The notes beneath the pieces were generated by a model, which saw only the letters and a program-made list of their open reading frames with translations, was not told the DNA's origin and did no database searches. Positions 1-7,917 of a stretch of 14,093 nt of DNA are shown here, piece by piece. The stretch covers positions 1 through 14,093 of the forward strand of contig WLGP01000007.1 in NCBI GenBank assembly GCA_009703165.1, read 5' to 3'. Position 1 is the stretch's first letter. Each line of letters begins with the position of its first letter. Both the position numbers and the translations under genes were made by a program. Origin of the DNA: Actinomycetota bacterium (GTDB lineage: Bacteria > Actinomycetota > Actinomycetes > Nanopelagicales > Nanopelagicaceae).

Positions 1-107
1 AGGTTTTGGGTTCAAAGAAGGTCATCCCTCAGAAACTTATCGATGCTGGATTTACATGGGATTACCCGCATGTAACCTCTGCCCTCGATGCCCTTATAGA
101 GAATTAA
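1..107 (+). CDS. TIGR01777/YfcH-family SDR epimerase, C-terminal fragment
   Basis: Only the last 34 codons are present, read from base 3 to the TAA at 105-107; the rest lies upstream of the window. The tail begins VLGSKKVIPQKLIDAGF and continues with a tryptophan/tyrosine pair and a short alanine-leucine helix. This matches the DUF1731 domain that closes the TIGR01777 (YfcH) family of NAD(P)-dependent epimerase-like short-chain dehydrogenases, where a segment of the form 'sqrvlPkrLldaGF' is typical. Family members carry an N-terminal Rossmann fold, which cannot be checked here, and their substrate is generally unknown. The gene converges on the FAD-enzyme gene and overlaps its 3' end by 14 bases (94-107), with no room for a separate terminator. 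The family call rests on a short segment, so it is moderately sure. Confidence 0.7.
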   Translation, partial: VLGSKKVIPQKLIDAGFTWDYPHVTSALDALIEN

Positions 108-1272
108 TTAATTCAAGGGCGGCAAGACGCCCAGAGGCTAGCGCTCCATTTTGCGATGGCGCACTTAAATAATCTCCAGCTCGCCAAATGCCTTCGCGCA
201 CCTGCAACGATTGCACGCGAGATCGCCCTGGAGAAAATAACGGCAATGCATTCTTTATGTCGTACTTAGCAACAAGTTCCCAATCAGCGGTATCTACCTG
301 CCAGATGAGAGCAAGGTGGCGTCGCACCTCAGACTCAGATGCATGCCCTAACGTCGTACTGGAGTACAGAGTGCGATCTATCGGTGCAGATGCGGGTAGT
401 AATTCTGAGATTGCAAGGGAATTGACGATGGGTCCGCGAGCCAATCCATCCACGCGTAAGGTGGAATCCCCTCCATTAATCTTCTTGGTCGAGTGATACC
501 AAGTCGTGCAACTGACTTCTTGGCCTACATCTTCGATTTCAAGTAACTGCGCTGCAGTTGTCTGGTCGGTTGCAACAATAATTGCCTTCGCAGAGATATG
601 GCCGATAGAAGTCTCTAACTCTGTCGCTGCAATGGCATTGACTTGAACAGTGTTTTCAATCTTTCCGATATGACTAGCTAAGACTTCCGTCAATCGACCT
701 GCGCCAAGAGAAGGCAGGCCGGGAGCACCACTGATGAAACTCTTGATAATTTCGCGACCACTCGTTGCATCTACGCGCGCTGGATCTGCAAGAAATACAC
801 CCGTAAGGAAAGGTTTGAGCACTCGTACGTAGAGGCTTGCGCACCCTGCGCCAAGTAATTCACTCTCAACGCTTGCACCGTGGGCAGACTTTGAAATCAG
901 GTATCTGATAAATGAAATCTTCTCCCCCAGCGATCCCGTTTGAGAGTTAAAGGCTGAGAAGAAGTACTTACGCGGATCACCTAAGCGAATGACCTCTGTA
1001 TCGAGCGAGACATCTACTGCACGCGGTGCGTAGATGAAATCCAACTCTTCGACAATGCCTAAGGCTTTTAGCTCGGGGTAAGCAGCGTTGATCAATTGAA
1101 ATCCACGATCGAAGCGATATCCATTAATCAGATCGCTCTGCACTCGGCCACCTACACCCGGATTTGCTTCGAGGACTCGCACCTTAACGCCGGCATCAAT
1201 GAGAGTTTTTGCCGCCGACAATCCAGCCAGCCCTGCACCGACGATGACAACTGGAAGTTCGTTATCGGACAC
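94..1272 (-). CDS. FAD-dependent amine-oxidase/protoporphyrinogen-oxidase-like oxidoreductase
   Basis: A 392-residue flavoprotein of the amine oxidase/HemY/phytoene-desaturase superfamily (COG1232-like). The N-terminus has a beta strand and the dinucleotide motif GAGLAGLSAA at about residues 12-21, an acidic residue ending strand 2 (LEAN, E35) and the GGR motif at 41-43. The C-terminus carries the second FAD-contacting segment, WRAGDYLSAPSQNGALASG, typical of the superfamily. The substrate cannot be named. I chose the GTG at 1270-1272, which gives the protein start VSDNELPVVIVGAGLAG; the longer ATG at 1365 would add 31 residues lying inside the upstream dehydrogenase gene. The start overlaps the end of that gene by 11 bases, so translation is probably coupled. 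It is the last gene of the MMPL-dehydrogenase-FAD enzyme operon. Confidence 0.85.
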   Translation of the reverse strand: MSDNELPVVIVGAGLAGLSAAKTLIDAGVKVRVLEANPGVGGRVQSDLINGYRFDRGFQLINAAYPELKALGIVEELDFIYAPRAVDVSLDTEVIRLGDPRKYFFSAFNSQTGSLGEKISFIRYLISKSAHGASVESELLGAGCASLYVRVLKPFLTGVFLADPARVDATSGREIIKSFISGAPGLPSLGAGRLTEVLASHIGKIENTVQVNAIAATELETSIGHISAKAIIVATDQTTAAQLLEIEDVGQEVSCTTWYHSTKKINGGDSTLRVDGLARGPIVNSLAISELLPASAPIDRTLYSSTTLGHASESEVRRHLALIWQVDTADWELVAKYDIKNALPLFSPGRSRVQSLQVREGIWRAGDYLSAPSQNGALASGRLAALELINSL

Positions 1273-2269
1273 TGATCTCACGAGCTCTTTCAATAAGTTG
1301 TGCAACCTGCAGTGCATCATCGAGAGAGACGGGTGCTGGGCCGCCGCTCTCAATCGCCTGAGCAACTAAGGTGTAGAAGGCGGCGTAATTTCCAGAGATG
1401 CTCTCAACTGGAGTCACGACATCTCCTCGATGAAGATGGGCTGGAGTAACCATCGCCTTAGACCACTGTCCGCCGATGGGAATTTCTCCGCGTCGAAGCG
1501 CATCTTCTTGAGGATCTAATTCGCTAATCACAAGTGCACCTTTACTGCCGAGCAATCGAACTCGAGGGCCCGGGGCTCCGCTAATTGCAGATGCCGCCAG
1601 ATACGAGTCGACGCCGGAAGCATGCTTCAAGACCACGGTGACATCATCATCTGATCCCCCGCGAATTGATCGAACGCTAGCGCTGACAACTTCTGCTGGT
1701 CCAAAGTAATCAAGTGCTGTTGAGATCAAATGCGATTGGAGGTCAAGGAGTAATCCACCACCATCTTCAGGTGAGAGATTCTCGCGCCATGATGCAGGGT
1801 TTCGATCTGGGCGGAAACGTTCAAAGCGACCATCGAATCGGAATGGAGTTCCTAGTTCACCGGTGGCTAATAACTTCTTAATCGTCAAACTATCGCTATC
1901 CCAGCGACGGTTGAAGAAGGTTGTGAGCAGGGTGTCATTGCTGGCTGCACAATCAATCAACTCTTGAACTTCTGCAACGGTGCGACCCATCGGCTTATCA
2001 ACAACCGTTGGAATCTTTCGCGACAGGGCAGCCTTTGCTTGCGGCAGGTGTGCCACATTGCTTGAGGCGATGACAACTAAATCGAGGCCTGAATCCAGAA
2101 ATGCATCTAGGGCAGAGAAAATAGTTGCATCCGGAAAGTCACTCGTTGCTTGTGTAATTCGGTCAGGGTTTGCCGTAAGAATTGAGGCCATCTCAAATCC
2201 GCAGCCTCGAAGTAGCGGGCCATGAAATACACGCCCCGCTAAACCGTACCCTGCAATTCCAACGCGCAT
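1262..2269 (-). CDS. Gfo/Idh/MocA-family NAD(P)-dependent oxidoreductase
   Basis: A 335-residue cytosolic dehydrogenase of the Gfo/Idh/MocA family, which oxidises or reduces sugars, inositols and related compounds with NAD(P). The N-terminal Rossmann motif is GIAGYGLAG (residues 4-12). The family's lysine-proline pair is in VVDKPMGRT (K92-P93). The C-terminal domain opens after FFNRRWDSD and carries GGGLLLDLQSHLI, giving the conserved Asp176 and His180 of the active-site region. The length is normal for the family. The ATG at 2267-2269 lies 3 bases after the stop of the MMPL gene. An AAGGAG lies too far upstream (inside the MMPL gene) to be an ideal ribosome site, so translational coupling is likely. 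The substrate is not evident from sequence or context. Confidence 0.9.
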   Translation of the reverse strand: MRVGIAGYGLAGRVFHGPLLRGCGFEMASILTANPDRITQATSDFPDATIFSALDAFLDSGLDLVVIASSNVAHLPQAKAALSRKIPTVVDKPMGRTVAEVQELIDCAASNDTLLTTFFNRRWDSDSLTIKKLLATGELGTPFRFDGRFERFRPDRNPASWRENLSPEDGGGLLLDLQSHLISTALDYFGPAEVVSASVRSIRGGSDDDVTVVLKHASGVDSYLAASAISGAPGPRVRLLGSKGALVISELDPQEDALRRGEIPIGGQWSKAMVTPAHLHRGDVVTPVESISGNYAAFYTLVAQAIESGGPAPVSLDDALQVAQLIERAREISVR

Positions 2270-2272
2270 GAG

Positions 2273-4447
2273 TTAATTCACCGACTCCTTAGCAAGCTTT
2301 GAAGGCCACCAGACCTTAGGACCGATCTCGTGAACGAGGGCTGGAACTAAGATTGAGCGAACAATGATGGTGTCGAGCAAGACACCGAATGCCACAGCAA
2401 ATCCAAGTTGCGCCAACGGCACGAGTGGAAGCAATCCAAGCACTGCAAATGTTGCTGCGAGGACAATTCCTGCAGATGTAATCACGGCACCAGTAACAGT
2501 GAGCCCTTTGATTACTCCTGCGCGAGTGCCAATCTTGAGTGACTCTTCGCGAACTCGAGTCATCAGGAAGATGTTGTAATCGATTCCCAGAGCCACCAAG
2601 AAGATGAAGGCAAACAGTGGGAACGAGTTATCTCCACCAGGGAATCCAAAGACATGGTTGAAGACCAACGCACAGACTCCGAGGGTTGCAAAATACGAGA
2701 GCACAACCGTAGCTAATAGGAGAATCGCGCTAATAATACTTCGTAGCAGCAAACCGAGAATTAATGTAATCGCTAAGAGAACAATCGGGATGATTGTGCG
2801 ATTATCTTCTGAGTTTGCTGTTCTCACATCGAAGTACACCGCGCTAGTTCCACCAACAAGAGCAGATGGATCGACAGACTTGGCGATACGTCGAATCTCA
2901 GGAACATCGTTGCCTGCCTCAACGCTATCGGGTGCCTTATTTAATGTGAGATTGAGAATTACCTTGCCATTAACTTGGGCAACTTCTGGCAGAGGCTGAC
3001 CCAGTATTGGTAGGCCGGCTAGTTGCGGAGTCACATCTGTCACTCCGGGTGCTTGTCTAAGCGCTGCACTCATCTGATCAATCTTTGCAGCCGAGAAAAC
3101 AACTTGCGTCGGATCTCCTTCACCGCCAGGGAAATGCGTCTCCAACTTCTTCTGGCCGACTACTGATTCAGGGTTACCGGTAAAGGTATCGATAGTTCCA
3201 AGACCATCTGTCTTCAGAGTTGTCGAAGCAAAGGCGAAGAGCAGAAGAACTGATCCGCTGATCACCCACGCCTTACGTGGATTCTTTCCGACTGAAGTAC
3301 CTACCTTTGACCACATTCCACTCATGACATGATCATCGCCATCAAAGAGTGGTCTGCGTGGCCAGAAGATCCATCGACCAAAGATGAGTAAGAATGCTGG
3401 CAGTAAAGTCAGGATTGTAAACATTGCGCAGACAATTCCAATTGCACCAACTGGACCCAGACCTGCTGTATTTGAGAGTTGGCTAAAAAGGAGAATCAAG
3501 AGTGAGATTGCAACCGTTGAACCTGAGGCAAGAATTGGTTCCCAGACTCCCTTATAGGCAGCGCGCATGGCAGAGAATCTGCTCTCGTGAAGATGTAACT
3601 CTTCTCGATAGCGAGCGATCAATAGCAATGCGTAATCAGTTGCCGCTCCGATAACTAAGATCGACAAAATTCCTTGCGACTGACCATCGACATCAATGAT
3701 GTCATTCTTTGCCAGCAAGTAGACAATTCCGCCAGCCAGCGTCAGAGCAAAGAGCGCTGAGACCAAAGGAATAATCCAAAGAATCGGCGATCGATAGACG
3801 ACGATCAAAATGACTGCAACTACACCGAGCGTGGTCAGAAGTAAGGTTGAGTCGATGCTTCCAAAGGCAGCAAAGAGATCACCAAATAGTCCACCGGGAC
3901 CTGTAACGTAAGATTCAACGCCATTAGCTTTTGCAATCGGCTCAACATCTTCACGCAGAGCTTCAATGATTGCCGGTAACACTGGCTCGTCATTTGGCAA
4001 GACTTTACCAAGGGCTGTTCCATCAAGTGGAATATTGGCAAGGATTGCTTTCCCATCTTCTGACGGAAAGACCGTTATCTGTTGTGCAGGCGCTAGATAA
4101 TCTTTAATCGTCGCTGTTGTCCCGCCCAAAGTCAGATCACCAACTGTTGCTAGGTGAGAGTTAATCGCCGCAAAAGTTGCAGCATCGCCCTTACCTTCGA
4201 AGAGAATTAAGGTAGGAAATGTAAAAGAATCTTTATCAGAAAATGTCGCAATAACTTCTGAGGCTTGTGTTGCCTCCGCTCCCTTGGGGAGGAAGGAGGA
4301 GTTGTTATTTTCTTGAACCGAGGTCAGCTTTCCAAAGAGTGGCCCGAAGATTCCGCTGATGATGAACCAGGAGATCACTACCAACATCGCTAGGGCATAT
4401 GGCTTTCGGTTCTTACCGGTTGATTGGGTCTGGTTCACTGTTGACAC
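2273..4447 (-). CDS. MMPL/RND-superfamily membrane transporter
   Basis: A 724-residue MMPL-type (YdfJ-like) RND transporter, a family that exports lipids or small molecules using the proton gradient. The two-fold repeat is visible. TM1 is at about residues 18-36, followed by an extracytoplasmic domain to about residue 200 and a five-helix block containing VIGAATDYALLLIARYREE. After TM7 comes a second extracytoplasmic domain and a second block with VALGIDYNIFLMTRVREES. The two GxxxDY/GIDY aspartate-tyrosine motifs are the usual proton-relay elements. I prefer the GTG at 4445-4447 (protein VSTVNQTQ) with AGGAAAGG upstream. The ATG at 4537 would add 30 non-membrane residues and overlap the start of divergent lipB. 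It heads the minus operon. Cargo is unknown. Confidence 0.9.
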   Translation of the reverse strand: MSTVNQTQSTGKNRKPYALAMLVVISWFIISGIFGPLFGKLTSVQENNNSSFLPKGAEATQASEVIATFSDKDSFTFPTLILFEGKGDAATFAAINSHLATVGDLTLGGTTATIKDYLAPAQQITVFPSEDGKAILANIPLDGTALGKVLPNDEPVLPAIIEALREDVEPIAKANGVESYVTGPGGLFGDLFAAFGSIDSTLLLTTLGVVAVILIVVYRSPILWIIPLVSALFALTLAGGIVYLLAKNDIIDVDGQSQGILSILVIGAATDYALLLIARYREELHLHESRFSAMRAAYKGVWEPILASGSTVAISLLILLFSQLSNTAGLGPVGAIGIVCAMFTILTLLPAFLLIFGRWIFWPRRPLFDGDDHVMSGMWSKVGTSVGKNPRKAWVISGSVLLLFAFASTTLKTDGLGTIDTFTGNPESVVGQKKLETHFPGGEGDPTQVVFSAAKIDQMSAALRQAPGVTDVTPQLAGLPILGQPLPEVAQVNGKVILNLTLNKAPDSVEAGNDVPEIRRIAKSVDPSALVGGTSAVYFDVRTANSEDNRTIIPIVLLAITLILGLLLRSIISAILLLATVVLSYFATLGVCALVFNHVFGFPGGDNSFPLFAFIFLVALGIDYNIFLMTRVREESLKIGTRAGVIKGLTVTGAVITSAGIVLAATFAVLGLLPLVPLAQLGFAVAFGVLLDTIIVRSILVPALVHEIGPKVWWPSKLAKESVN

Positions 4448-4496
4448 TAGAAGAGGGCCTTTCCTCGCAAAGCACGGGCGGATTAGCAAGAAGGCA

Positions 4497-4502
4497 AGCC
4501 TA
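4497..4502 (-). promoter_or_regulatory. Candidate -10 element of the MMPL operon
   Basis: On the minus strand this reads TAGGCT, an actinobacterial TANNNT -10 hexamer. Transcription would start near 4490, giving a leader of about 43 bases that includes the AGGAAAGG ribosome site before the GTG at 4447. It is the mirror image of the lipB -10, only 4 bases away (AGCCTA-CCTT-TAGGCT). No convincing -35 is visible. Confidence 0.5.
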
Positions 4503-4506
4503 CCTT

Positions 4507-4512
4507 TAGGCT
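4507..4512 (+). promoter_or_regulatory. Candidate leaderless -10 element of lipB
   Basis: The hexamer TAGGCT is followed by exactly six bases (GGGGCT) and then the lipB GTG at 4519. Transcription would therefore begin at the start codon, giving a leaderless mRNA. A weak -35 candidate, TTAGCA, lies at 4483-4488 with an 18-base spacer. This arrangement also supports the GTG at 4519 as the true start. Confidence 0.6.
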
Positions 4513-4518
4513 GGGGCT

Positions 4519-5178
4519 GTGCCTGTTGCCGACTCATCTACCTCACATGCTCCAATTGCTCTCAAGCGTGCTGGCGTTATGGAGTATCTCGATGCGCTAG
4601 AGCTACAGCGATCACTCCACCAAGAGATCAGAGATGGTTTGCGCGAGAACACTCTTGTCATTGTCGAACACCCTTCTGTCTACACCGCAGGCAAGCGCAC
4701 AGAAGATCACGAACGCCCACATGATGGAACACTCGTTATCGATGTTGATCGCGGCGGAAAGATCACATGGCATGGGCTCGGTCAATTAGTCGGCTATCCG
4801 ATTATTCGATTAGCAGAACCAACAGAACTTGTCGGATATGTCCGAGAGATTGAATCTGCACTCATTGCAACCTGTAAGGAACTCGGCCTTACCACCACAA
4901 GAGTCGATGGGCGCTCAGGTGTATGGGTTGTCGACGATCAAGGTGGACGAAAGATCGCTGCAATCGGAATTCGCGTCGCAGGAGGGGTAACCATGCATGG
5001 TTTTGCCCTCAATGTTGAGCCAGATCTGAGCGCATTTAGGGCAATCATCCCCTGCGGCATCGAGGATGCCACCGTCACATCACTTGCCATCGAACTCGGC
5101 CGTAGTATTAGCGTCGAAGAAGTCTTACCCATTGTTGAGAAATATATGTATGAATCACTAGCGAAGGTGAGTAGATGA
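4519..5178 (+). CDS. lipB: Octanoyltransferase LipB
   Basis: A 219-residue lipoyl(octanoyl) transferase that moves octanoate from acyl carrier protein to the lipoyl domains of 2-oxoacid dehydrogenases and the glycine cleavage H protein. All family motifs are present: [12 protein letters not shown] at about 50-61, [17 protein letters not shown] at 78-94, KIAAIGIRV with the catalytic lysine K145, MHGFALNV at 159-166, and IPCGI with the catalytic cysteine C179. The GTG start at 4519 is supported by a TAGGCT -10 element six bases upstream (leaderless), and the protein then has a normal short N-terminus before the EYLDALELQ helix. The stop overlaps the lipA start as ATGA, so LipB and LipA are translationally coupled. 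Confidence 0.97.
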   Translation: MPVADSSTSHAPIALKRAGVMEYLDALELQRSLHQEIRDGLRENTLVIVEHPSVYTAGKRTEDHERPHDGTLVIDVDRGGKITWHGLGQLVGYPIIRLAEPTELVGYVREIESALIATCKELGLTTTRVDGRSGVWVVDDQGGRKIAAIGIRVAGGVTMHGFALNVEPDLSAFRAIIPCGIEDATVTSLAIELGRSISVEEVLPIVEKYMYESLAKVSR

Positions 5179-6113
5179 CCACACAGCCTGATGATCGTAA
5201 ATTGTTACGTATCGAAGCTCGTAATGCGCAGACGCCGATTGAGCGTAAGCCTGAGTGGATCAAAACTCGCGCCAATATGGGTCCTGAGTACACACGTCTT
5301 CGTACTCTCGTAAAGAGTGAAGGGCTACACACAGTCTGCCAAGAGGCAGCCTGTCCAAATATCTTTGAATGCTGGGAAGATAAAGAAGCGACATTTCTTA
5401 TCGGCGGCGAACGCTGCACGCGACGTTGCGACTTCTGCAATATCGATACAGGCAAACCGCTTCCGATTGATCGCGAAGAGCCACGTAAAGTTGCAGAGTC
5501 GGTCAAGACTATGGGACTTAAGTACGCAACGATTACCGGGGTTACCCGCGATGATCTAGAAGATGAAGGCGCTTGGCTCTACGCCGAGACAATTCGCAAA
5601 GTTCATGAGATCAATCCTGGCTGCGGAGTTGAGATGCTCGCCCCAGATTTCAGCGGTAATCCAGATCTACTCAACCAAGTCTTTGATGCAAAGCCTGAAG
5701 TATTTGCTCACAACTTAGAGACTGTCCCCCGTATCTTTAAAACTATTCGCCCTGCCTTTACATACGATCGCTCACTTAATGTCATCACCCAAGCAAGAGA
5801 TTATGGATTGATTACAAAGTCCAATCTCATCTTGGGTCTTGGTGAGACACGTGAAGAGATTTCACAAGCACTTGTCGATCTTCATGCTGCAGGATGCGAT
5901 CTCATCACCATCACTCAGTACCTGCGCCCAACAATGAAGCACCACCCTGTTGAGCGTTGGGTAAAGCCAGAAGAGTTTGTAGAACTTGCCCAAGAGGCGA
6001 CAGAGGCAGGATTCCTTGGTGTGATGAGTGGGCCGCTTGTACGCAGTAGTTATCGCGCAGGACGTCTCTATCGCCAGGCGATGGAATCTCGCGCTCAGGC
6101 AGGCGCGCAGTAA
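5175..6113 (+). CDS. lipA: Lipoyl synthase LipA (radical SAM)
   Basis: A 312-residue radical SAM enzyme that inserts two sulfurs into protein-bound octanoate to make lipoate. The N-terminal auxiliary-cluster cysteines are C55, C60 and C66 ([12 protein letters not shown]). The radical SAM cluster motif CTRRCDFC gives C81, C85 and C88. The C-terminal RSSYRA motif, at about residues 290-295, provides the conserved serine that ligands the auxiliary cluster. The length is typical. The ATG overlaps the lipB stop by four bases, and AAGGTGAG just upstream can serve as ribosome site. It is the second gene of the lipB-lipA-acyltransferase-DUF4191 operon and acts in the cytosol directly after LipB. Confidence 0.98.
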   Translation: MTTQPDDRKLLRIEARNAQTPIERKPEWIKTRANMGPEYTRLRTLVKSEGLHTVCQEAACPNIFECWEDKEATFLIGGERCTRRCDFCNIDTGKPLPIDREEPRKVAESVKTMGLKYATITGVTRDDLEDEGAWLYAETIRKVHEINPGCGVEMLAPDFSGNPDLLNQVFDAKPEVFAHNLETVPRIFKTIRPAFTYDRSLNVITQARDYGLITKSNLILGLGETREEISQALVDLHAAGCDLITITQYLRPTMKHHPVERWVKPEEFVELAQEATEAGFLGVMSGPLVRSSYRAGRLYRQAMESRAQAGAQ

Positions 6114-6114
6114 C

Positions 6115-6813
6115 GTGGCAGATCTTGTCTATCCCCCAGTTGTCGTAGCACTGAAGACATTCTGGAAGTACCTTGGCCTGCGCTTTGATTTTAATGGCGA
6201 AGAGAACCTTCCTCGCAAGGGCGGGGCTATTCTTGCGATGAACCACGTGAGCTATCTCGATTTTGCTCTTATCGGAACTGCAGCACTACCTGCCAAGCGA
6301 TGGATTCGCTTCATGGCTAAGAAAGAACTTTTCGATAATAAAGTTGCCGGACCTTTACTTCGCGGAATGCATCACATCAGCGTTGATCGATCAAGTGGCT
6401 CTGCTTCCTTTGCTACAGCGCTACGCGCACTTGAATCCGGTGAGTTCGTCGGCATCTTTCCAGAGGGAACAATCTCTGTAAGTTTTGAGTTGAAGGAATT
6501 TAAATCAGGTGCTGTGCGATTAGCTGTCGGTGCTGGAGTTCCTGTTATCCCTGCTGTCGTTTGGGGATCGCAACGACTCTGGACAAAAAAGGTGAAGCGC
6601 GATCTGAAGAGAAATAAGTTTCCTATCTTGGTCACCTTCGGCCAGCCGCTGCATTTCACCAAAGATACAGATATTGAAGAGGGTGAGGCCCAATTACGAG
6701 CGGCAATGAGTGCACTCCTTCTCGATGTTCAATCTCGATATCCAGATAGCCATATTGGTGCTCGCTGGGCTCCAGTTCGTCTTGGTGGAACTGCCCCCGC
6801 TCCCCTAAACTAA
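6115..6813 (+). CDS. 1-acylglycerol-3-phosphate acyltransferase (PlsC family)
   Basis: A 232-residue lysophosphatidate acyltransferase-type enzyme that probably transfers a fatty acyl group to the sn-2 position of lysophosphatidic acid at the inner membrane face. The HX4D catalytic motif is NHVSYLD (H44, D49 from the chosen start). The substrate-binding motif GIFPEGTIS follows in the middle of the protein, and a proline/valine block, GVPVIPAVVWG, comes later. I chose GTG at 6115-6117, one base after the lipA stop, with AGGCAGG upstream. The longer ATG at 6028 would place 29 residues inside the lipA coding sequence. The linkage to lipA is common in actinobacteria; whether it is functional (acyl supply to lipids and lipoate) is inference. 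Confidence 0.92.
   Translation: MADLVYPPVVVALKTFWKYLGLRFDFNGEENLPRKGGAILAMNHVSYLDFALIGTAALPAKRWIRFMAKKELFDNKVAGPLLRGMHHISVDRSSGSASFATALRALESGEFVGIFPEGTISVSFELKEFKSGAVRLAVGAGVPVIPAVVWGSQRLWTKKVKRDLKRNKFPILVTFGQPLHFTKDTDIEEGEAQLRAAMSALLLDVQSRYPDSHIGARWAPVRLGGTAPAPLN
6806..6811 (+). promoter_or_regulatory. Possible internal leaderless -10 before the DUF4191 gene
   Basis: TAAACT lies seven bases before the ATG at 6819 and overlaps the end of the acyltransferase gene. The DUF4191 gene has no Shine-Dalgarno sequence in front of its ATG, so a short or leaderless internal transcript is plausible. It is one base off the six-base spacing seen elsewhere in the window, hence the lower confidence. Confidence 0.35.
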
Positions 6814-6818
6814 CGCCC

Positions 6819-7496
6819 ATGTTTAAGAAGAAGAAAAAAGAGCCAAAGATCAGAGAGCCTCGCTTTAAAGCAATTCGCGATGCCTACGCACTTACGAAGA
6901 GTGTTAAGCCTTGGATCGGTAGCCTCCTGGCGCTGATCTTCATCGCAGTCCTTGCAGCAGGAATCGGAATCGGTTTTGCAGTCGGCCATCCCTTCTACTT
7001 TGGATTTATCGCACTCCCTCTTGCGCTCTTAGCAGCGCTCTTTATCTTCTCTCGTATCGCACTCAATGCAAGCTTTGCTAGCGTTGAAGGACAACTTGGC
7101 GCAGCAGCCAGCGTTTTGATGGCTATCCGCAAAGGCTGGACAACAACGCCAGCAGTTGCAGTAAATAAGAGCCAAGATATGGTCCACCGCAGCGTCGGTC
7201 GCGCCGGAATTGTTCTCACCGCAGAAGGATCGATTGCCACCCGTCAATTGGTGCAATCAGCCCGTAAAGATGCAGAACGTTTTGCTCCAGGAGTTCCAAT
7301 CTATGAAGTCTGGGTTGGCGATGGTGAGGGTCAAGTACCTCTTCGTAAATTACAGAGGCACCTTGGAAAGATGAAGAAGAAGTTATCTGCCCACCAGATG
7401 CGTGAAGTGCGTGCCCGCCTCAAGGCAGTCGGCGGAATGTCGCTGCCAATTCCTAAGGGACCAATGCCAAAGAATCTACGCGTTCCTAAGCGTTAA
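6819..7496 (+). CDS. DUF4191-family integral membrane protein
   Basis: A 225-residue actinobacterial membrane protein of unknown function. A lysine-rich N-terminus (KKKKKEPKIREPR) is followed by two adjacent transmembrane helices at about 33-55 and 60-82, with GIGIGFAVGHPFYFGFIALP between them. A soluble C-terminal domain of about 140 residues then ends in a basic tail. This topology, and the position directly after lipA, match DUF4191 proteins, which sit next to lipA in many actinobacteria. It starts 5 bases after the acyltransferase stop, has no Shine-Dalgarno sequence, and has a TANNNT element seven bases upstream. It converges on the RDD gene with only a 3-base gap. The role is unknown; a link to lipoylation is only by neighbourhood. 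Confidence 0.85.
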   Translation: MFKKKKKEPKIREPRFKAIRDAYALTKSVKPWIGSLLALIFIAVLAAGIGIGFAVGHPFYFGFIALPLALLAALFIFSRIALNASFASVEGQLGAAASVLMAIRKGWTTTPAVAVNKSQDMVHRSVGRAGIVLTAEGSIATRQLVQSARKDAERFAPGVPIYEVWVGDGEGQVPLRKLQRHLGKMKKKLSAHQMREVRARLKAVGGMSLPIPKGPMPKNLRVPKR

Positions 7497-7499
7497 TTC

Positions 7500-7877
7500 T
7501 TATCGCGTCCTCACAAGGACTGTGTCACTCAGTCTTTCATTTACTCCGCGACCGTCCTGGTCAAAGGTAATTGCGGTGACGATCACCACAAGAAGTACTG
7601 ATCGAATCAACGCTTGAAGCGGCGTAGGCATCTGCCCATCTGAGAAACGGACGATCTTTAATCCCACGATTCGATGGCCAGGAGTTGCTCCCCCGAGGGA
7701 TGCAAAGAGTAGGTACTGAGTGAAGTAGATCGCCAGGATCACAGTTCCGGTGGAGAAGTCGCCGATCTCGGAGAAGAAACCGACTGCGATCGCATAAGAC
7801 ATGCCCCAATCGATGAGCAGTCCGAGCATGCGCCGCCCTTGACCCACTCTCGGGTAGCGGGGATCAGGCTCCATCAT
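7500..7877 (-). CDS. Small RDD-family membrane protein
   Basis: A 125-residue three-helix membrane protein of the RDD family. The hallmark Arg and first Asp are in GRRMLGLLIDWGMSYAI at the start of helix 1. Helix 2 is followed by GGATPGHRIVGLKIVRF, the usual glycine/arginine segment, and the C-terminus carries GRGVNERLSDTVLV, which holds the second family Asp. RDD proteins have been linked to transport, but no specific function can be assigned here. Two tandem ATGs occur (7877 and 7874). I chose 7877 because a TAGGCT -10 hexamer ends exactly six bases before it and no Shine-Dalgarno sequence is present. It is divergent from glnA and convergent with DUF4191, an order conserved around actinobacterial lipA-glnA loci. 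Confidence 0.88.
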   Translation of the reverse strand: MMEPDPRYPRVGQGRRMLGLLIDWGMSYAIAVGFFSEIGDFSTGTVILAIYFTQYLLFASLGGATPGHRIVGLKIVRFSDGQMPTPLQALIRSVLLVVIVTAITFDQDGRGVNERLSDTVLVRTR

Positions 7878-7883
7878 GGGATC

Positions 7884-7889
7884 AGCCTA
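7884..7889 (-). promoter_or_regulatory. Candidate leaderless -10 element of the RDD gene
   Basis: On the minus strand the sequence is TAGGCT, then GATCCC, then the ATG at 7877. The hexamer is identical to that of lipB, with the same six-base gap to the start codon, predicting a leaderless transcript. The GlnR-like site at 7902-7917 covers roughly -25 to -40 of this promoter. Confidence 0.6.
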
Positions 7890-7901
7890 GCCGAGAGGGA
7901 T

Positions 7902-7917
7902 GTAACAAGGATGTAAC
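7902..7917 (+). promoter_or_regulatory. GlnR-like operator upstream of glnA
   Basis: The sequence is GTAAC-AAGGAT-GTAAC, which matches the actinobacterial GlnR consensus of a gTnAC half site, six bases and a GaAAC half site, with one mismatch in the second half. It is part of a larger direct repeat, GATGTAACA at 7899-7907 and 7910-7918, with an 11-base period (one helical turn). It lies between the divergent RDD and glnA genes, about 105 bases before the glnA start. GlnR is the nitrogen-response regulator of actinobacterial glnA, so the position makes sense; whether this organism encodes GlnR cannot be seen here. Confidence 0.5.

Noticed and set aside
4445..4537. Longer N-terminus of the MMPL protein (ATG 4537, or a leaderless TTG at 4489)
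   Set aside because: The ATG would overlap divergent lipB and its promoter, and the extra residues do not resemble the family. The TTG is seven bases from the minus-strand -10 and in frame, but GTG 4447 has a ribosome site and directly precedes a normal MMPL N-terminus.
4359..4724. A 121-codon plus-strand frame across the MMPL/lipB boundary
   Set aside because: It is a frame overlapping the start of lipB and the N-terminal part of the MMPL gene; its cysteine-rich translation looks like no known protein, while both real genes are clear.
7507..7520. GTCCT-CACA-AGGAC hairpin near the DUF4191/RDD junction
   Set aside because: The stem is only five pairs, lies in the RDD coding end and has no T-run, so it is not a convincing terminator.
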